From contig JAJRDF010000022.1 of the NCBI GenBank assembly GCA_028678555.1, positions 1 through 15,934 of the forward strand: a DNA stretch of 15,934 bases. Reading direction: 5' to 3'. Shown piece by piece: positions 5,860 through 12,673 of the stretch (its first letter is position 1; each line of letters starts with the position of its first letter). Under the pieces are notes generated by a model. That model was not told the DNA's origin. It saw only the letters and a list, made by a program, of their open reading frames with translations, and did not search any database. The position numbers and the translations under genes are program-made. This DNA is from Methanomicrobiales archaeon. GTDB lineage: Archaea > Halobacteriota > Methanomicrobia > Methanomicrobiales > JACTUA01.

Positions 5860-6362
5860 TGCGGCGGCTCCCCGACGATATCCGGTCCGAGCTGAAGAAA
5901 CCTTTCGGGGATCTCTATCCTTCCCTCACTGCCCTTCTCCCCCTCCTCGCGGGGCATGCGGTGTATTCGGTCGGGGACGTGGTCACCCATCACCTGATCC
6001 AGGCCGGGATCACCCCTGACGTGGCCATCATCGACGGTCATACGATGCGGGCCCCCTGCACCCGGGTGCCCCGGCTCCCTGTCCGCACGCTTCCGGCCAG
6101 GAACCCTCCCGGCACCATCTCCGATGAACTGGTCCTGGCCATCCGGGACGCGGTGGCCGATCCCCCGGCCATGATCGTGGTGGAAGGTGAGGAGGACCTG
6201 GCCGTGATCCCGCTCGTCCTGGCGGCTCCGACGGGAGCGATGATCCTGTACGGACAGCCGGGGGAGGGCGTGGTCCTCCGGCGGGTGGATGGGAAGGCCC
6301 GGAAGGCCGCCCGTTCGTTCCTCTCCCGGTTCATCGCCGACGGAACGCCGGGTAACCGGTGA
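5859..6362 (+). CDS. GTP-dependent dephospho-CoA kinase (DUF359)
   Basis: Archaeal enzyme that phosphorylates dephospho-CoA with GTP, the last step of CoA synthesis; the family (DUF359) was defined by the Thermococcus kodakarensis enzyme. 167 residues. Signature stretches are VYSVGDVVTHHL (near 35-46), DVAIIDGHTMR, and the strongly conserved VVEGEEDLAVIPLVLAAPTG followed by LYGQPGEGVVLR. The ATG at 5859 overlaps the spt4 stop, which fixes the start. An upstream extension to 5697 would run through spt4 in another frame. It is unrelated in sequence to bacterial CoaE. Confidence 0.93.
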   Translation: MRRLPDDIRSELKKPFGDLYPSLTALLPLLAGHAVYSVGDVVTHHLIQAGITPDVAIIDGHTMRAPCTRVPRLPVRTLPARNPPGTISDELVLAIRDAVADPPAMIVVEGEEDLAVIPLVLAAPTGAMILYGQPGEGVVLRRVDGKARKAARSFLSRFIADGTPGNR

Positions 6363-6371
6363 CGGGGGATA

Positions 6372-6395
6372 TTTTATATCGGTACGGCGCGTACC
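6372..6395 (+). promoter_or_regulatory. Internal TATA box and inverted repeat before S24e
   Basis: TTTTATAT at 6372-6379 is a strong TATA box about 26 bases before a start site near 6402, eight bases ahead of the S24e ATG. This gives the ribosomal part of the operon its own promoter. The inverted repeat GGTAC / GGCGC / GTACC at 6381-6395 lies between the TATA box and the start and could be an operator or a chance palindrome. Confidence 0.6.
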
Positions 6396-6409
6396 TATTG
6401 AGGATACCG

Positions 6410-6709
6410 ATGGATTTCAAGATCACGAGCGACCGGAGGAACGAGCTCCTGAAGCGGCGGGAGATCACGTTCACCCTGGGGTACGACAAGGCCACCCCCT
6501 CCCGCAGCGAGGTGATGGGCAAGGTCTGCGCCATCCTGAACCTGAACGAGAAGGCCGTGGTGCTGGACCAGGTGAAGAGCCGGTTCGGCACCCGGGTGGT
6601 GACGGGATCTGCCCGCATCTACGATGATGAGGAGTCACGGGTGAAGACCGAGAGGGGCTATCTCGCAGAGCGGGGCAAGCCCAAGGCCGCGCCGGAAGGG
6701 GGCACGTAA
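6410..6709 (+). CDS. rps24e: Small ribosomal subunit protein eS24
   Basis: Archaeal/eukaryotic-type 30S ribosomal protein S24e, 99 residues. The family pattern is clear: MDFKITSDRRNELLKRREI, then FTLGYDKATPSRSEVMGKVC, then VVLDQVKSRFGTRVVTGSAR and a charged C-terminus. ATG 6410 is chosen because the protein begins at the expected residue and has a TATA box at the right distance. The frame is open upstream to 6359, but this would cross the promoter. The S27ae start follows three bases after the stop. Confidence 0.97.
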   Translation: MDFKITSDRRNELLKRREITFTLGYDKATPSRSEVMGKVCAILNLNEKAVVLDQVKSRFGTRVVTGSARIYDDEESRVKTERGYLAERGKPKAAPEGGT

Positions 6710-6712
6710 CGG

Positions 6713-6889
6713 ATGGCAGCGAAAGCCCCCAAGGGAGTCAGGCGGAGCGCCTACTACACCGTCACGGACGGGAAGACGGTGCTCCAGCGGCGGAGCTGCC
6801 CCCGGTGCGGGACCGGGGTGCTGCTCGCCGAGCATAAGGACCGGTCCTCGTGCGGAAAGTGCGGATACACCGAATTCAAGAAGAAATAA
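6713..6889 (+). CDS. rps27ae: Small ribosomal subunit protein eS31 (S27ae), zinc ribbon
   Basis: A 58-residue 30S ribosomal protein, the free archaeal counterpart of the ribosomal half of eukaryotic ubiquitin-S27a. The start is ATG 6713 and the stop TAA 6887-6889. It begins MAAKAPKGVRRSAYYTV. Zinc ligands are C29 and C32 (SCPRCG) and C47 and C50 (SCGKCG), and it ends YTEFKKK. Pairing directly after S24e is the standard archaeal order. Confidence 0.96.
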   Translation: MAAKAPKGVRRSAYYTVTDGKTVLQRRSCPRCGTGVLLAEHKDRSSCGKCGYTEFKKK

Positions 6890-6900
6890 CCTCTTTTCCC

Positions 6901-8475
6901 ATGTCGCAGGGGCACGTGCTCGGGATCGAGGGCACCGCCTGGAACCTGAGCGCTTCGGTTTTTGGTGACGATCTGATCACCCTCCACTCCCATGCCTACG
7001 CCCCGCCCCAGGGAGGGATCCATCCCCGGGAAGCCGCCCAGCACCATGCGCAGGTGATGAAGGACGTGGTGAAACGGGCCCTCTCCGGCGCGGGCGAGAT
7101 CCGGGGCGTGGCCTTCTCCCAGGGGCCGGGCCTGGGCCCCTGCCTCAGGACCACCGCCACCGCAGCCCGTGCCCTGGCTCTCGCATGGAACGTCCCGCTT
7201 GTCGGCGTGAACCACTGCGTGGCCCACGTCGAGATCGGCCGGTTTGCCACCGGCTGCCGGGACCCTATCGTCCTGTATGCCAGCGGCGCCAACACCCAGG
7301 TGCTGGGATTCCTCTCCCACCGGTACCGGATCTTCGGAGAGACCCTGGATATCGGCATCGGAAATGCGCTGGACAAGTTCGCCCGGTACCGCAACCTGCC
7401 GCACCCCGGCGGGCCGAAGATCGAGGAGCTGGCCCGGCACGGTCAGCCCATCGACCTGCCCTACACGGTGAAGGGGATGGATCTGGCCTTCTCCGGCATC
7501 GTCACCGCGGCCCGGGAATCCCGGGCCCCCCTGGAGGACATCTGCTGCGGCCTTCAGGAGACGGCCTTTGCCATGTGCGTGGAGGTGACGGAACGGGCGC
7601 TGGCCCATGCGGGGAAGGAGGAGGTGCTCCTCGTCGGCGGCGTGGGGGCCAACCGGCGCCTCCAGGAGATGCTGGCCACCATGTGCCGGGAGCGGGGGGC
7701 CCGCTTCTTTGTCCCTGAACAGCGGTACCTGGGGGACAACGGGGCCATGATCGCCTACACCGGGAAGCTGATGCTTGACCACGGGATCTCGATCCCGGTA
7801 GGCGATTCCCGCATCCTCCCCTGCTACCGGGCCGATGAGGTGGAGGTCACCTGGCGGGAACCGGGAGAGGGGATCGTGCCCCGGGGCCCCGGGGCACGGA
7901 CCACCGGCACCGCCCGGGGGGCAGAGGCCGTGGTGACCCTGGGGGAGGAACGGGTGGAGAAGCGGCGCCTCCCCAAGGCCTACCGGGTTCCCCCGCTGGA
8001 CCGGCGGCTGATCGCGGAGCGGACCCGGGCAGAGGCCAGGCTCATCGCCGCGGCCCGGAAGGCCGGCGTGCCCACCCCCATCATCAGGGAGATCACCGCA
8101 GATACGATCGTCATGGAGCGGATCGCAGGGCCGCTCCTGAAGGAATCCATGATACCGGAGCACCTCCGGGAGGCAGGGAGGATGGTGGGCTGCCTCCACC
8201 GGGCCGGGATCATCCATGGGGACCTGACCACTTCCAACATGGTGGTCCTCGGCGACCGGATCGCCCTTATCGATTTCGGTCTCTCTGTCGTCTCCGACGA
8301 GGTGGAGTCGCGGGGCGTGGACCTCCATGTCCTGTTCCAGACACTCCGGTCCACAAGGGCCGATCATGCACTGCTCCGCTCGGCATTCCTGGAGGGGTAC
8401 CGGGAGAACTTCCCGGAGGCGGATCAGGTGCTGGCACGGGAGCAGGAGATCGAAAAAAGGGGGCGGTACCTCTGA
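6901..8475 (+). CDS. Fused Kae1-Bud32: tRNA t6A threonylcarbamoyltransferase and RIO-like kinase
   Basis: A 524-residue fusion of the two KEOPS subunits that make t6A37 in ANN-decoding tRNAs. Kae1 domain, about 1-315: VLGIEGTAWNLSASVF, metal ligands H105 and H109 (HCVAHVEIGR), GANTQVLGF, and D279 in YLGDNGAMIAYTG. A linker of about 30 low-complexity residues follows (rich in Gly, Arg and Thr). Bud32 domain, about 345-524: catalytic loop IIHGDLTTSNMVV (D441, N446), metal-binding DFG (D458) and the basic C-terminus KRGRYL. Both active sites look intact. The start at 6901 gives the usual N-terminus. It is 11 bases after S27ae with no clear Shine-Dalgarno. Other KEOPS subunits (Pcc1, Cgi121) are not in the window. 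Confidence 0.96.
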   Translation: MSQGHVLGIEGTAWNLSASVFGDDLITLHSHAYAPPQGGIHPREAAQHHAQVMKDVVKRALSGAGEIRGVAFSQGPGLGPCLRTTATAARALALAWNVPLVGVNHCVAHVEIGRFATGCRDPIVLYASGANTQVLGFLSHRYRIFGETLDIGIGNALDKFARYRNLPHPGGPKIEELARHGQPIDLPYTVKGMDLAFSGIVTAARESRAPLEDICCGLQETAFAMCVEVTERALAHAGKEEVLLVGGVGANRRLQEMLATMCRERGARFFVPEQRYLGDNGAMIAYTGKLMLDHGISIPVGDSRILPCYRADEVEVTWREPGEGIVPRGPGARTTGTARGAEAVVTLGEERVEKRRLPKAYRVPPLDRRLIAERTRAEARLIAAARKAGVPTPIIREITADTIVMERIAGPLLKESMIPEHLREAGRMVGCLHRAGIIHGDLTTSNMVVLGDRIALIDFGLSVVSDEVESRGVDLHVLFQTLRSTRADHALLRSAFLEGYRENFPEADQVLAREQEIEKRGRYL

Positions 8476-9023
8476 AACTGGCCGTCGTGACCGGGAACGC
8501 CCACAAGGCCCGGGAGGTGGCCGCCTTCTTCCAGGGCATCCTGGAGGTGGAGCATGTGCCGCTGGACTGCCCCGAGCTGAAGCATGACGACGTGGGGGAG
8601 ATCGCCCGGGGCAAGGCCGCCTGGGCCTTCGGGCAGCTCCACCGGCCCCTGATTGTGGATGATACCGGATTCTCCATCCATGCGCTGGGCGGATTCCCCG
8701 GCCCCTATGCGGCTTACGTGCTCTCCACCCTGGGGAACACGGGGATCCTGAAGCTCCTTGAGGGTGTGGAGGACCGTGCGGCGTTCTTCGAGACGGCGAT
8801 TGCCCATGCTGACCGCACGGGGACCATCCGTGTCTTCCGCGGCAGGATCGACGGTACCATCACGGGCTCCCCCCGCGGAACCGGCGGGTTCGGCTACGAT
8901 CCCATCTTCGAGGTGAACGACCGGACCCTGGCTGAGCTTACCCTTGGAGAGAAGAGCCGGATCTCCCACCGTGCCCGTGCCCTCCAGGCCCTGCGGACGT
9001 GGATGGAGAGCCTGCCGGAGTAG
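8472..9023 (+). CDS. XTP/dITP pyrophosphatase (RdgB/HAM1 family)
   Basis: Hydrolyses non-canonical purine triphosphates (XTP, dITP) to monophosphates and pyrophosphate, keeping them out of nucleic acids. Motifs: VVTGNAHKAREV at the N-terminus, DDTGFSIHALGGFPGPYAAY (64-83), GTGGFGYDPIF (137-146) and SHRARAL (165-171). The family's first strand (MKLAVVTGN type) requires translation to begin at 8472, where the codon is CTG, overlapping the TGA of Kae1-Bud32. The first conventional in-frame start is GTG 8487, which would remove strand one. No ATG, GTG or TTG precedes it in frame near the junction. With CTG the protein has 183 residues, the family norm. Confidence 0.93.
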   Translation: MKLAVVTGNAHKAREVAAFFQGILEVEHVPLDCPELKHDDVGEIARGKAAWAFGQLHRPLIVDDTGFSIHALGGFPGPYAAYVLSTLGNTGILKLLEGVEDRAAFFETAIAHADRTGTIRVFRGRIDGTITGSPRGTGGFGYDPIFEVNDRTLAELTLGEKSRISHRARALQALRTWMESLPE

Positions 9024-9061
9024 CGGCGATTCCCGCCGCCCCCGCCCCGACGCCCGCGGTT

Positions 9062-9250
9062 TTCTCTGATCGATGTGTGTCGGTGGAATCCCTTCGTATC
9101 GTAGTACAGAGACGCTCTCGGGGGCTCACCGCCCCCGCCGCGTGGGCACCCCCCGCCGGTTTACTCTCACCTGTGGATCCTCCCTTCCCGGACACCGCTC
9201 GACCGACTATCCTCACGGGGGTGGGGCCGGGAGGGGGTCTCCCCCTCCCG
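9062..9250 (+). repeat. Dispersed hairpin element, copy B
   Basis: Same design as copy A1. TTCTCTGAT (9062) is followed after exactly 49 bases by GACGCTCTCG (9111) and the seven-pair hairpin CGGGGGC / TCACC / GCCCCCG. The right-end block GACTATCCTCACGGGGG begins at 9205. A perfect nine-pair hairpin closes the element at 9229-9249, arms GGGAGGGGG and CCCCCTCCC round TCT. It fills the gap between the XTP pyrophosphatase and L40e. Confidence 0.88.
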
Positions 9251-9310
9251 TCAGCGTTCCCGGTTTTCCCGAATGATGCGGTCCATCCCAATCACTTTCC
9301 CATCCAAATC

Positions 9311-9358
9311 CTTAATATCCCCCGCGTCGTTTTTTTAAGAACTGATTCCACGAGGTGA
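9311..9358 (+). promoter_or_regulatory. Promoter and Shine-Dalgarno of L40e
   Basis: CTTAATATC at 9311-9319 is a TATA-like element, giving transcription from about 9341. GAGGTGA at 9352-9358 is a near-perfect Shine-Dalgarno six bases before the TTG at 9365. It decides that start, because no ATG is available. Confidence 0.6.
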
Positions 9359-9364
9359 AGTCCA

Positions 9365-9511
9365 TTGGCCAGATTTCCCGAGGCAGAGGCACGCCTGCTG
9401 AATGTCAAGATCTGCATGCATTGCAACGCACGCAATGCCATCCGCGCCACCCAGTGCCGCAAGTGCAACTACAAGCACCTGCGCCCCAAGAACAAGGAGC
9501 GGAAGGACTGA
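9365..9511 (+). CDS. rpl40e: Large ribosomal subunit protein eL40 (L40e), zinc ribbon
   Basis: A 48-residue 50S ribosomal protein, the free archaeal counterpart of the ubiquitin-fused L40 of eukaryotes. It starts with TTG at 9365, reading M/L-ARFPEAEARLLNVKIC, behind a strong Shine-Dalgarno. Zinc ligands are C17 and C20 (CMHC) and C31 and C34 (CRKC), and the basic tail is LRPKNKERKD. It has its own promoter and is followed directly by a poly-T terminator, so it is probably monocistronic. The 93-base tail of element B and its promoter separate it from the operon upstream. Confidence 0.95.
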   Translation: MARFPEAEARLLNVKICMHCNARNAIRATQCRKCNYKHLRPKNKERKD

Positions 9512-9515
9512 GCAA

Positions 9516-9549
9516 TTTTTTTCTTCTCCCTATTTTTTCTCATTTTTTC
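9516..9549 (+). terminator. Poly-T terminator after L40e
   Basis: Three T-runs of six or seven bases (9516-9522, 9533-9538, 9543-9548) begin four bases after the L40e stop. This is the typical archaeal intrinsic termination signal. Confidence 0.8.
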
Positions 9550-9602
9550 TGATGTGTCCTTTCCTCTTTCTGCTGCAACTGGATTCCGGGACATTCATCG
9601 GG

Positions 9603-9800
9603 AGGGGACCCTGCCCCCTCCTGGTCCCTCCCCCGGTGGGGATAGTCAAATCCGAGGGATATCCCAATCCGGCGAGTAACCAGAAGCTCATTTCTGACCC
9701 CGCAGAAGCACCAATCCCATCAACCGGATGGACGCCCGCGCGGTGGGGGCGGGAGCCCCCAGGAGCGCCCCAGTAGTCGTATCACCGGTCTCAGTACACT
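9603..9800 (-). repeat. Dispersed hairpin element, diverged copy D (inverted)
   Basis: On the minus strand this copy keeps GCGCTCCTGGGGGCTCCCGC near one end and the right-end block GACTATCCCCACCGGGGG, followed by GAGGGACCAGGAGGGGG. The first hairpin survives with different bases: GGGGGC (9745-9750), loop GGGA, GCCCCC (9755-9760). The middle is unrelated to the other copies. Together with the terminator it accounts for most of the 351-base gap 9512-9862; the remaining 60 bases show nothing clear. Confidence 0.7.
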
Positions 9801-9862
9801 GACCCCTTCGTGTGACAGGAAAAATGAGCAGGGACGAAGAGAAAAGTCGTCCGCCTTGGGGG

Positions 9863-10549
9863 TCAGGCGCTGTAGAAGGTGACCTTCTTCCCCTTCTGGC
9901 TGTATTCGCCCCGGTAGGTCTCGATGTTCCGCTTGTACCCGATCCGCTCGGTAAACCCCCGTTCCCTGAGGCGTTCCCGGATCCGCATCACGTCGGCCTC
10001 ATCGGCCCAGTCCCTCGTGTACACGTAGATGACCTTCCGGCGGTCCCGGGACTCGGGGTTGGGCTTCGCCGTGGAGACCTTGGAGGAGATGCCCAGGAGC
10101 CCGGCACAGGTATCATCCCGGACCCTCCTCCACCCCTCGTCCACCTGGTCTTCCTCGAGGAAAATCAGCCATTTCCCCACCTTCTCGTCGTCCACCTGGC
10201 CCGGTGATGCACCGGGGGCGTCCTGGACGATCCAGTACATGAGCGTGGTCCTGGAAGGGATGACACCCTCTCCGCCACGGAAACGGGCATAGATGGCATC
10301 GGGCGATCCAAACCTCCGGATGAGGGCATCAGCCAGCGGCGGGTACTCGGAGCGGAAGCCCTCGAAGATCGTGTCGAATTCCGCCCGGAACTCCACCCCT
10401 TTCTCCACCATCTCGAAGAGGTACGGTCCCCGGATCCGGAGCCCCCGGTTCAGGAGCACCTCGAAGAGGCCGTAGGCCACGTCCGACAGTGCCTCGGTTT
10501 CGTCCTCTTCCGGTTCCTGCTCTTCCGGTTCGGTATCTTCCGGATCCAT
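9863..10549 (-). CDS. DUF1917-like protein (BLES03 / putative phosphothreonine lyase fold family)
   Basis: 228 residues. The first 20 are almost wholly acidic and Pro-rich (MDPEDTEPEEQEPEED), a likely disordered tail. The core from about 105 resembles the DUF1917/BLES03 family: KVGKWLIFLEEDQVDEGW, then LLGISSKVSTAKPNP, then KVIYVYTRDWADEADVMRIR, ending with a basic TYRGEYSQKGKKVTFYS. Family members are annotated only by structural similarity to phosphothreonine lyases; no reaction is established. The ATG at 10549 follows the thi4 stop by 23 bases with GGAGAGGA just ahead, so it is co-transcribed with thi4. I recognise the family from pattern memory; an HMM search would confirm it. Confidence 0.72.
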   Translation of the reverse strand: MDPEDTEPEEQEPEEDETEALSDVAYGLFEVLLNRGLRIRGPYLFEMVEKGVEFRAEFDTIFEGFRSEYPPLADALIRRFGSPDAIYARFRGGEGVIPSRTTLMYWIVQDAPGASPGQVDDEKVGKWLIFLEEDQVDEGWRRVRDDTCAGLLGISSKVSTAKPNPESRDRRKVIYVYTRDWADEADVMRIRERLRERGFTERIGYKRNIETYRGEYSQKGKKVTFYSA

Positions 10550-10572
10550 TCCTCTCCCCCCGGGTCGCCCGG

Positions 10573-11361
10573 CTACTTCTGCCTGCGTTTCTGTTTCCGC
10601 TTCCGGTCCGGCGATCCGATCAGCTGGGCGGCCCGCTCGCCGGAGAGGAGCATCCCCCCGAAGATGGGGCCCATCCGGTGCTCACCGGCAACGGCATTTG
10701 CCGCCATACCGGCCACGATGAGGCCCGGGAAGACCTCCCGGGTATGGGAGACGACGCCATGCTCGGCCCGGTCCGCCCACATGGACCGCTCCCCCTTCAC
10801 CTGGACGAGGCCTCCCTTCTTCTCCAGCAGTTTCGCGACGATGGCATCGTGCCCCGTGGCATCCACCGCCCAGCGGCAGGCAATGGTCAGGGGGTCCACG
10901 TGGAGCCTGCCCATCTCCACCGCCGTCCAGTTGATGACGAGGCCGCTCACCCTTCCGTCGCCCCGGATCATCACGTCCTCGACGGTGGTCAGGTTGAAGA
11001 ACTCCGCACCGGCATCGGCGGCACCGGCGGTCAGCTTGGCCACCGCCTCCACCGATGAAGCCACGTGGTAACCCTTCGCATGCTCCCGGTGCCGGATCCC
11101 GAACCGGTCCAGGATGCGGACCGCCTCGTCCTGCACCACGATTCGGGGGAACATCATCCCCCCGCCCCACCTACCCCCGCCGATGGAGAGCTTCTTCTCG
11201 ATCACGACGACCCGGTGACCATTTCCCGCCGCGAGGGCCGCGCAGGTAAGCCCGGATGGCCCTCCCCCAACCACGGCCACGTCCGGCTCCAGGTGGTCCA
11301 GCATCACCTTCATCTGTTCTGCCAGGATCGCCCGGGTAATGGTCACCTCATCCAGCGTCAT
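10573..11361 (-). CDS. thi4: Sulfide-dependent thiazole synthase, Thi4 family
   Basis: Makes the adenosine-diphosphate thiazole moiety for thiamine from NAD, glycine and sulfur. 262 residues from ATG 11361, which has GGGAGGG just upstream. An upstream in-frame start at 11412 would cover the TATA box. Dinucleotide fold: DVAVVGGGPSGLTCAALAA (27-45). Other Thi4 blocks: GGGRWGGGMMFPRIVV (61-76), NWTAVEMGRLHVDPLTI (144-160), and the C-terminal GMAANAVAGEHRMGPIFGGM. In yeast Thi4 the sulfur-donating Cys lies just before the MDP motif. Here that position is H154 (LHVDP), as in methanococcal enzymes that use free sulfide catalytically. The tail (DRKRKQKRRQK) is very basic. TATA-like CTATATCC lies near 11397-11404. 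Confidence 0.94.
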   Translation of the reverse strand: MTLDEVTITRAILAEQMKVMLDHLEPDVAVVGGGPSGLTCAALAAGNGHRVVVIEKKLSIGGGRWGGGMMFPRIVVQDEAVRILDRFGIRHREHAKGYHVASSVEAVAKLTAGAADAGAEFFNLTTVEDVMIRGDGRVSGLVINWTAVEMGRLHVDPLTIACRWAVDATGHDAIVAKLLEKKGGLVQVKGERSMWADRAEHGVVSHTREVFPGLIVAGMAANAVAGEHRMGPIFGGMLLSGERAAQLIGSPDRKRKQKRRQK

Positions 11362-11396
11362 CCGGTCCCTCCCTTTACACCGTATGGATGGGGGAG

Positions 11397-11404
11397 GATA
11401 TAGA
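11397..11404 (-). promoter_or_regulatory. TATA box of the thi4 operon
   Basis: On the minus strand CTATATCC sits about 40 bases before the thi4 ATG at 11361. The predicted start site is near 11375, leaving a short leader that contains the GGGAGGG ribosome-binding sequence. Confidence 0.55.
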
Positions 11405-11508
11405 GTTACCATCTCCCCCGGTCCCGACGGGGGAAGATCCCCCGGCAGTGCCTGTATCCCGCCCTGCGTTCGAATGTTTTAAGAAGGGCATTCTCCAAAT
11501 AGAATCCC

Positions 11509-12361
11509 ATGCAATGGCAGCGTGATCTGGGGCTCACGACGAGGGTCTGGTTCACGATGTTGCTCCTCCTCATCGTGAACCTGATCTTTCGGAATCTACG
11601 GCCTCATCGGTTTTGCGTTCCTCCTGGCCTTTGTCCAGTACTTCTTCTCGGACCGGCTGGTCCTCTGGTCCACCGGCGCCCGGGCGGTGAGCCGCGATGA
11701 GTTCCCGGAGGTCTATGCGATGGTGGAGAAACTCGCCAAGGAAGCTGAGCTTCCCATGCCGAAGGTGGCGGTGATGCAGACGCCGGTACCGAACGCCTTC
11801 GCCACGGGGAGGAGCCCGTCCCACGCCGTCGTGGCAGTGACGGATTCCATCGTCCGACTCCTCACCCCCCAGGAGCTGGAGGCCGTCCTCGCCCACGAGA
11901 TGTCCCATGTGAAGAACCGGGACATGCTGGTCCTCACCATCGGCTCCTTCATGGCAATGCTTGCCTCCATCATCATGCAGAATGCCATCTTCCTCTCCCT
12001 TGGGGGCAACCGGCGGGACAGCGGGGGCGCCTGGATCCTCGCATGGATCGCCGCGGTAGCCGTCTGGCTCGTTTCCACACTCCTGATCCGGTCCCTCTCC
12101 CGGTACCGGGAATTCGGGGCAGACCGGGGTTCCGCCTACCTGACGGGCCGCCCCCGGGACCTGATCTCGGCCCTCTACAAGATCTCGGGACGGATGGACT
12201 ACCTGCCCCCCGAGCCCAAGCGGCAGGTGGAGGGGGCCAATGCCTTCTTTATCATCCCTGCCCTCTCGGGGAACACCCTGATGGAGCTCTTCTCCACCCA
12301 CCCGCCGCTGGAGAAGCGGGTGGCAGCTCTCGAGCAGGTGGAGCAGGAGATCCGAAGGTAA
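11509..12361 (+). pseudogene. htpX: HtpX-type M48 zinc membrane protease, frameshifted after the first membrane segment
   Basis: Membrane metalloprotease of the M48B/HtpX family. The N-terminal part (11509 on) reads MQWQRDLGLTTRVWFTMLLL and hydrophobic LLIVNLIF, then becomes non-HtpX sequence and stops at 11700. The +1 frame continues the protein from about 11588: GIYGLIGFAFLLAFVQYFFS, DRLVLWSTGARAVSRDEFP, and so on to the stop at 12361. That downstream part carries the zinc motif HEMSHVKNRD, two further membrane segments near 11930-12090, the third ligand in EFGADRGSAYLTG, and the C-terminal STHPPLEKRVAAL. A frame-2 stop at 11582-11584 limits the second part. The first start codon there is GTG 11687, which would drop the first membrane pair. 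It is either a real frameshift mutation, a sequencing error, or +1 recoding at TTT-C. Confidence 0.85.
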
Positions 12362-12376
12362 TTTCTCTTTTTCCTC
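12362..12376 (+). terminator. T-rich tract after htpX
   Basis: A pyrimidine tract with runs of three and five T follows the htpX stop at once. It is a plausible weak archaeal terminator. Confidence 0.4.
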
Positions 12377-12427
12377 CCCATCCCCGTTCATTCTCCACTC
12401 CTGTTCAGGTTTCAGAGAACATGCTGA

Positions 12428-12612
12428 CGGAAGGGGGCACGCTCCCTCCCGGTCCCTCCCCCGTGGGGATAGCCAGTTGGCCGGTTTATCCATGGATCTG
12501 CAGGCAACGGGAAACCGGCCGGGGTTGCCCACGCGGCGGGGGCGGTGAGCCCCCGAGAGCGTCTCACCAGTAATCGGTGTATGCGGAAAACCGTTCTCTC
12601 AAAGTCGAAGAA
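12428..12612 (-). repeat. Dispersed hairpin element, copy C (inverted)
   Basis: On the minus strand GACGCTCTCG (12563-12554) is followed by the hairpin at 12537-12555 (plus-strand arms CGGGGGC and GCCCCCG round GGTGA), then CCGCGTGGGCA. After a different middle comes GGCTATCCCCACGGGGG and an imperfect end hairpin (GGAAGGG / CCCTCCC, one mismatch). The TTCTCTGAT end is weakly preserved as TTCTTCGAC at the same 49-base distance. It fills most of the 312-base gap between htpX and the M20 peptidase gene. Confidence 0.85.
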
Positions 12613-12673
12613 TGCTTCAGCGGAGGGCCGCGGGGGGAAGGCTTAACCAATCCGGGGGCAGATCGCTTCTGCG

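Noticed and set aside
11413..11508. Further copy of the hairpin element between thi4 and htpX
   Set aside because: CCCCCGGTCCCGACGGGGG can form a hairpin but lacks the GACGCTCTCG and GACTATCC blocks that define the family.
3082..12612. Repeat copies as a CRISPR array
   Set aside because: Copies are thousands of bases apart, about 185 bases long, in both orientations, with no regular short repeat-spacer pattern and no cas genes.
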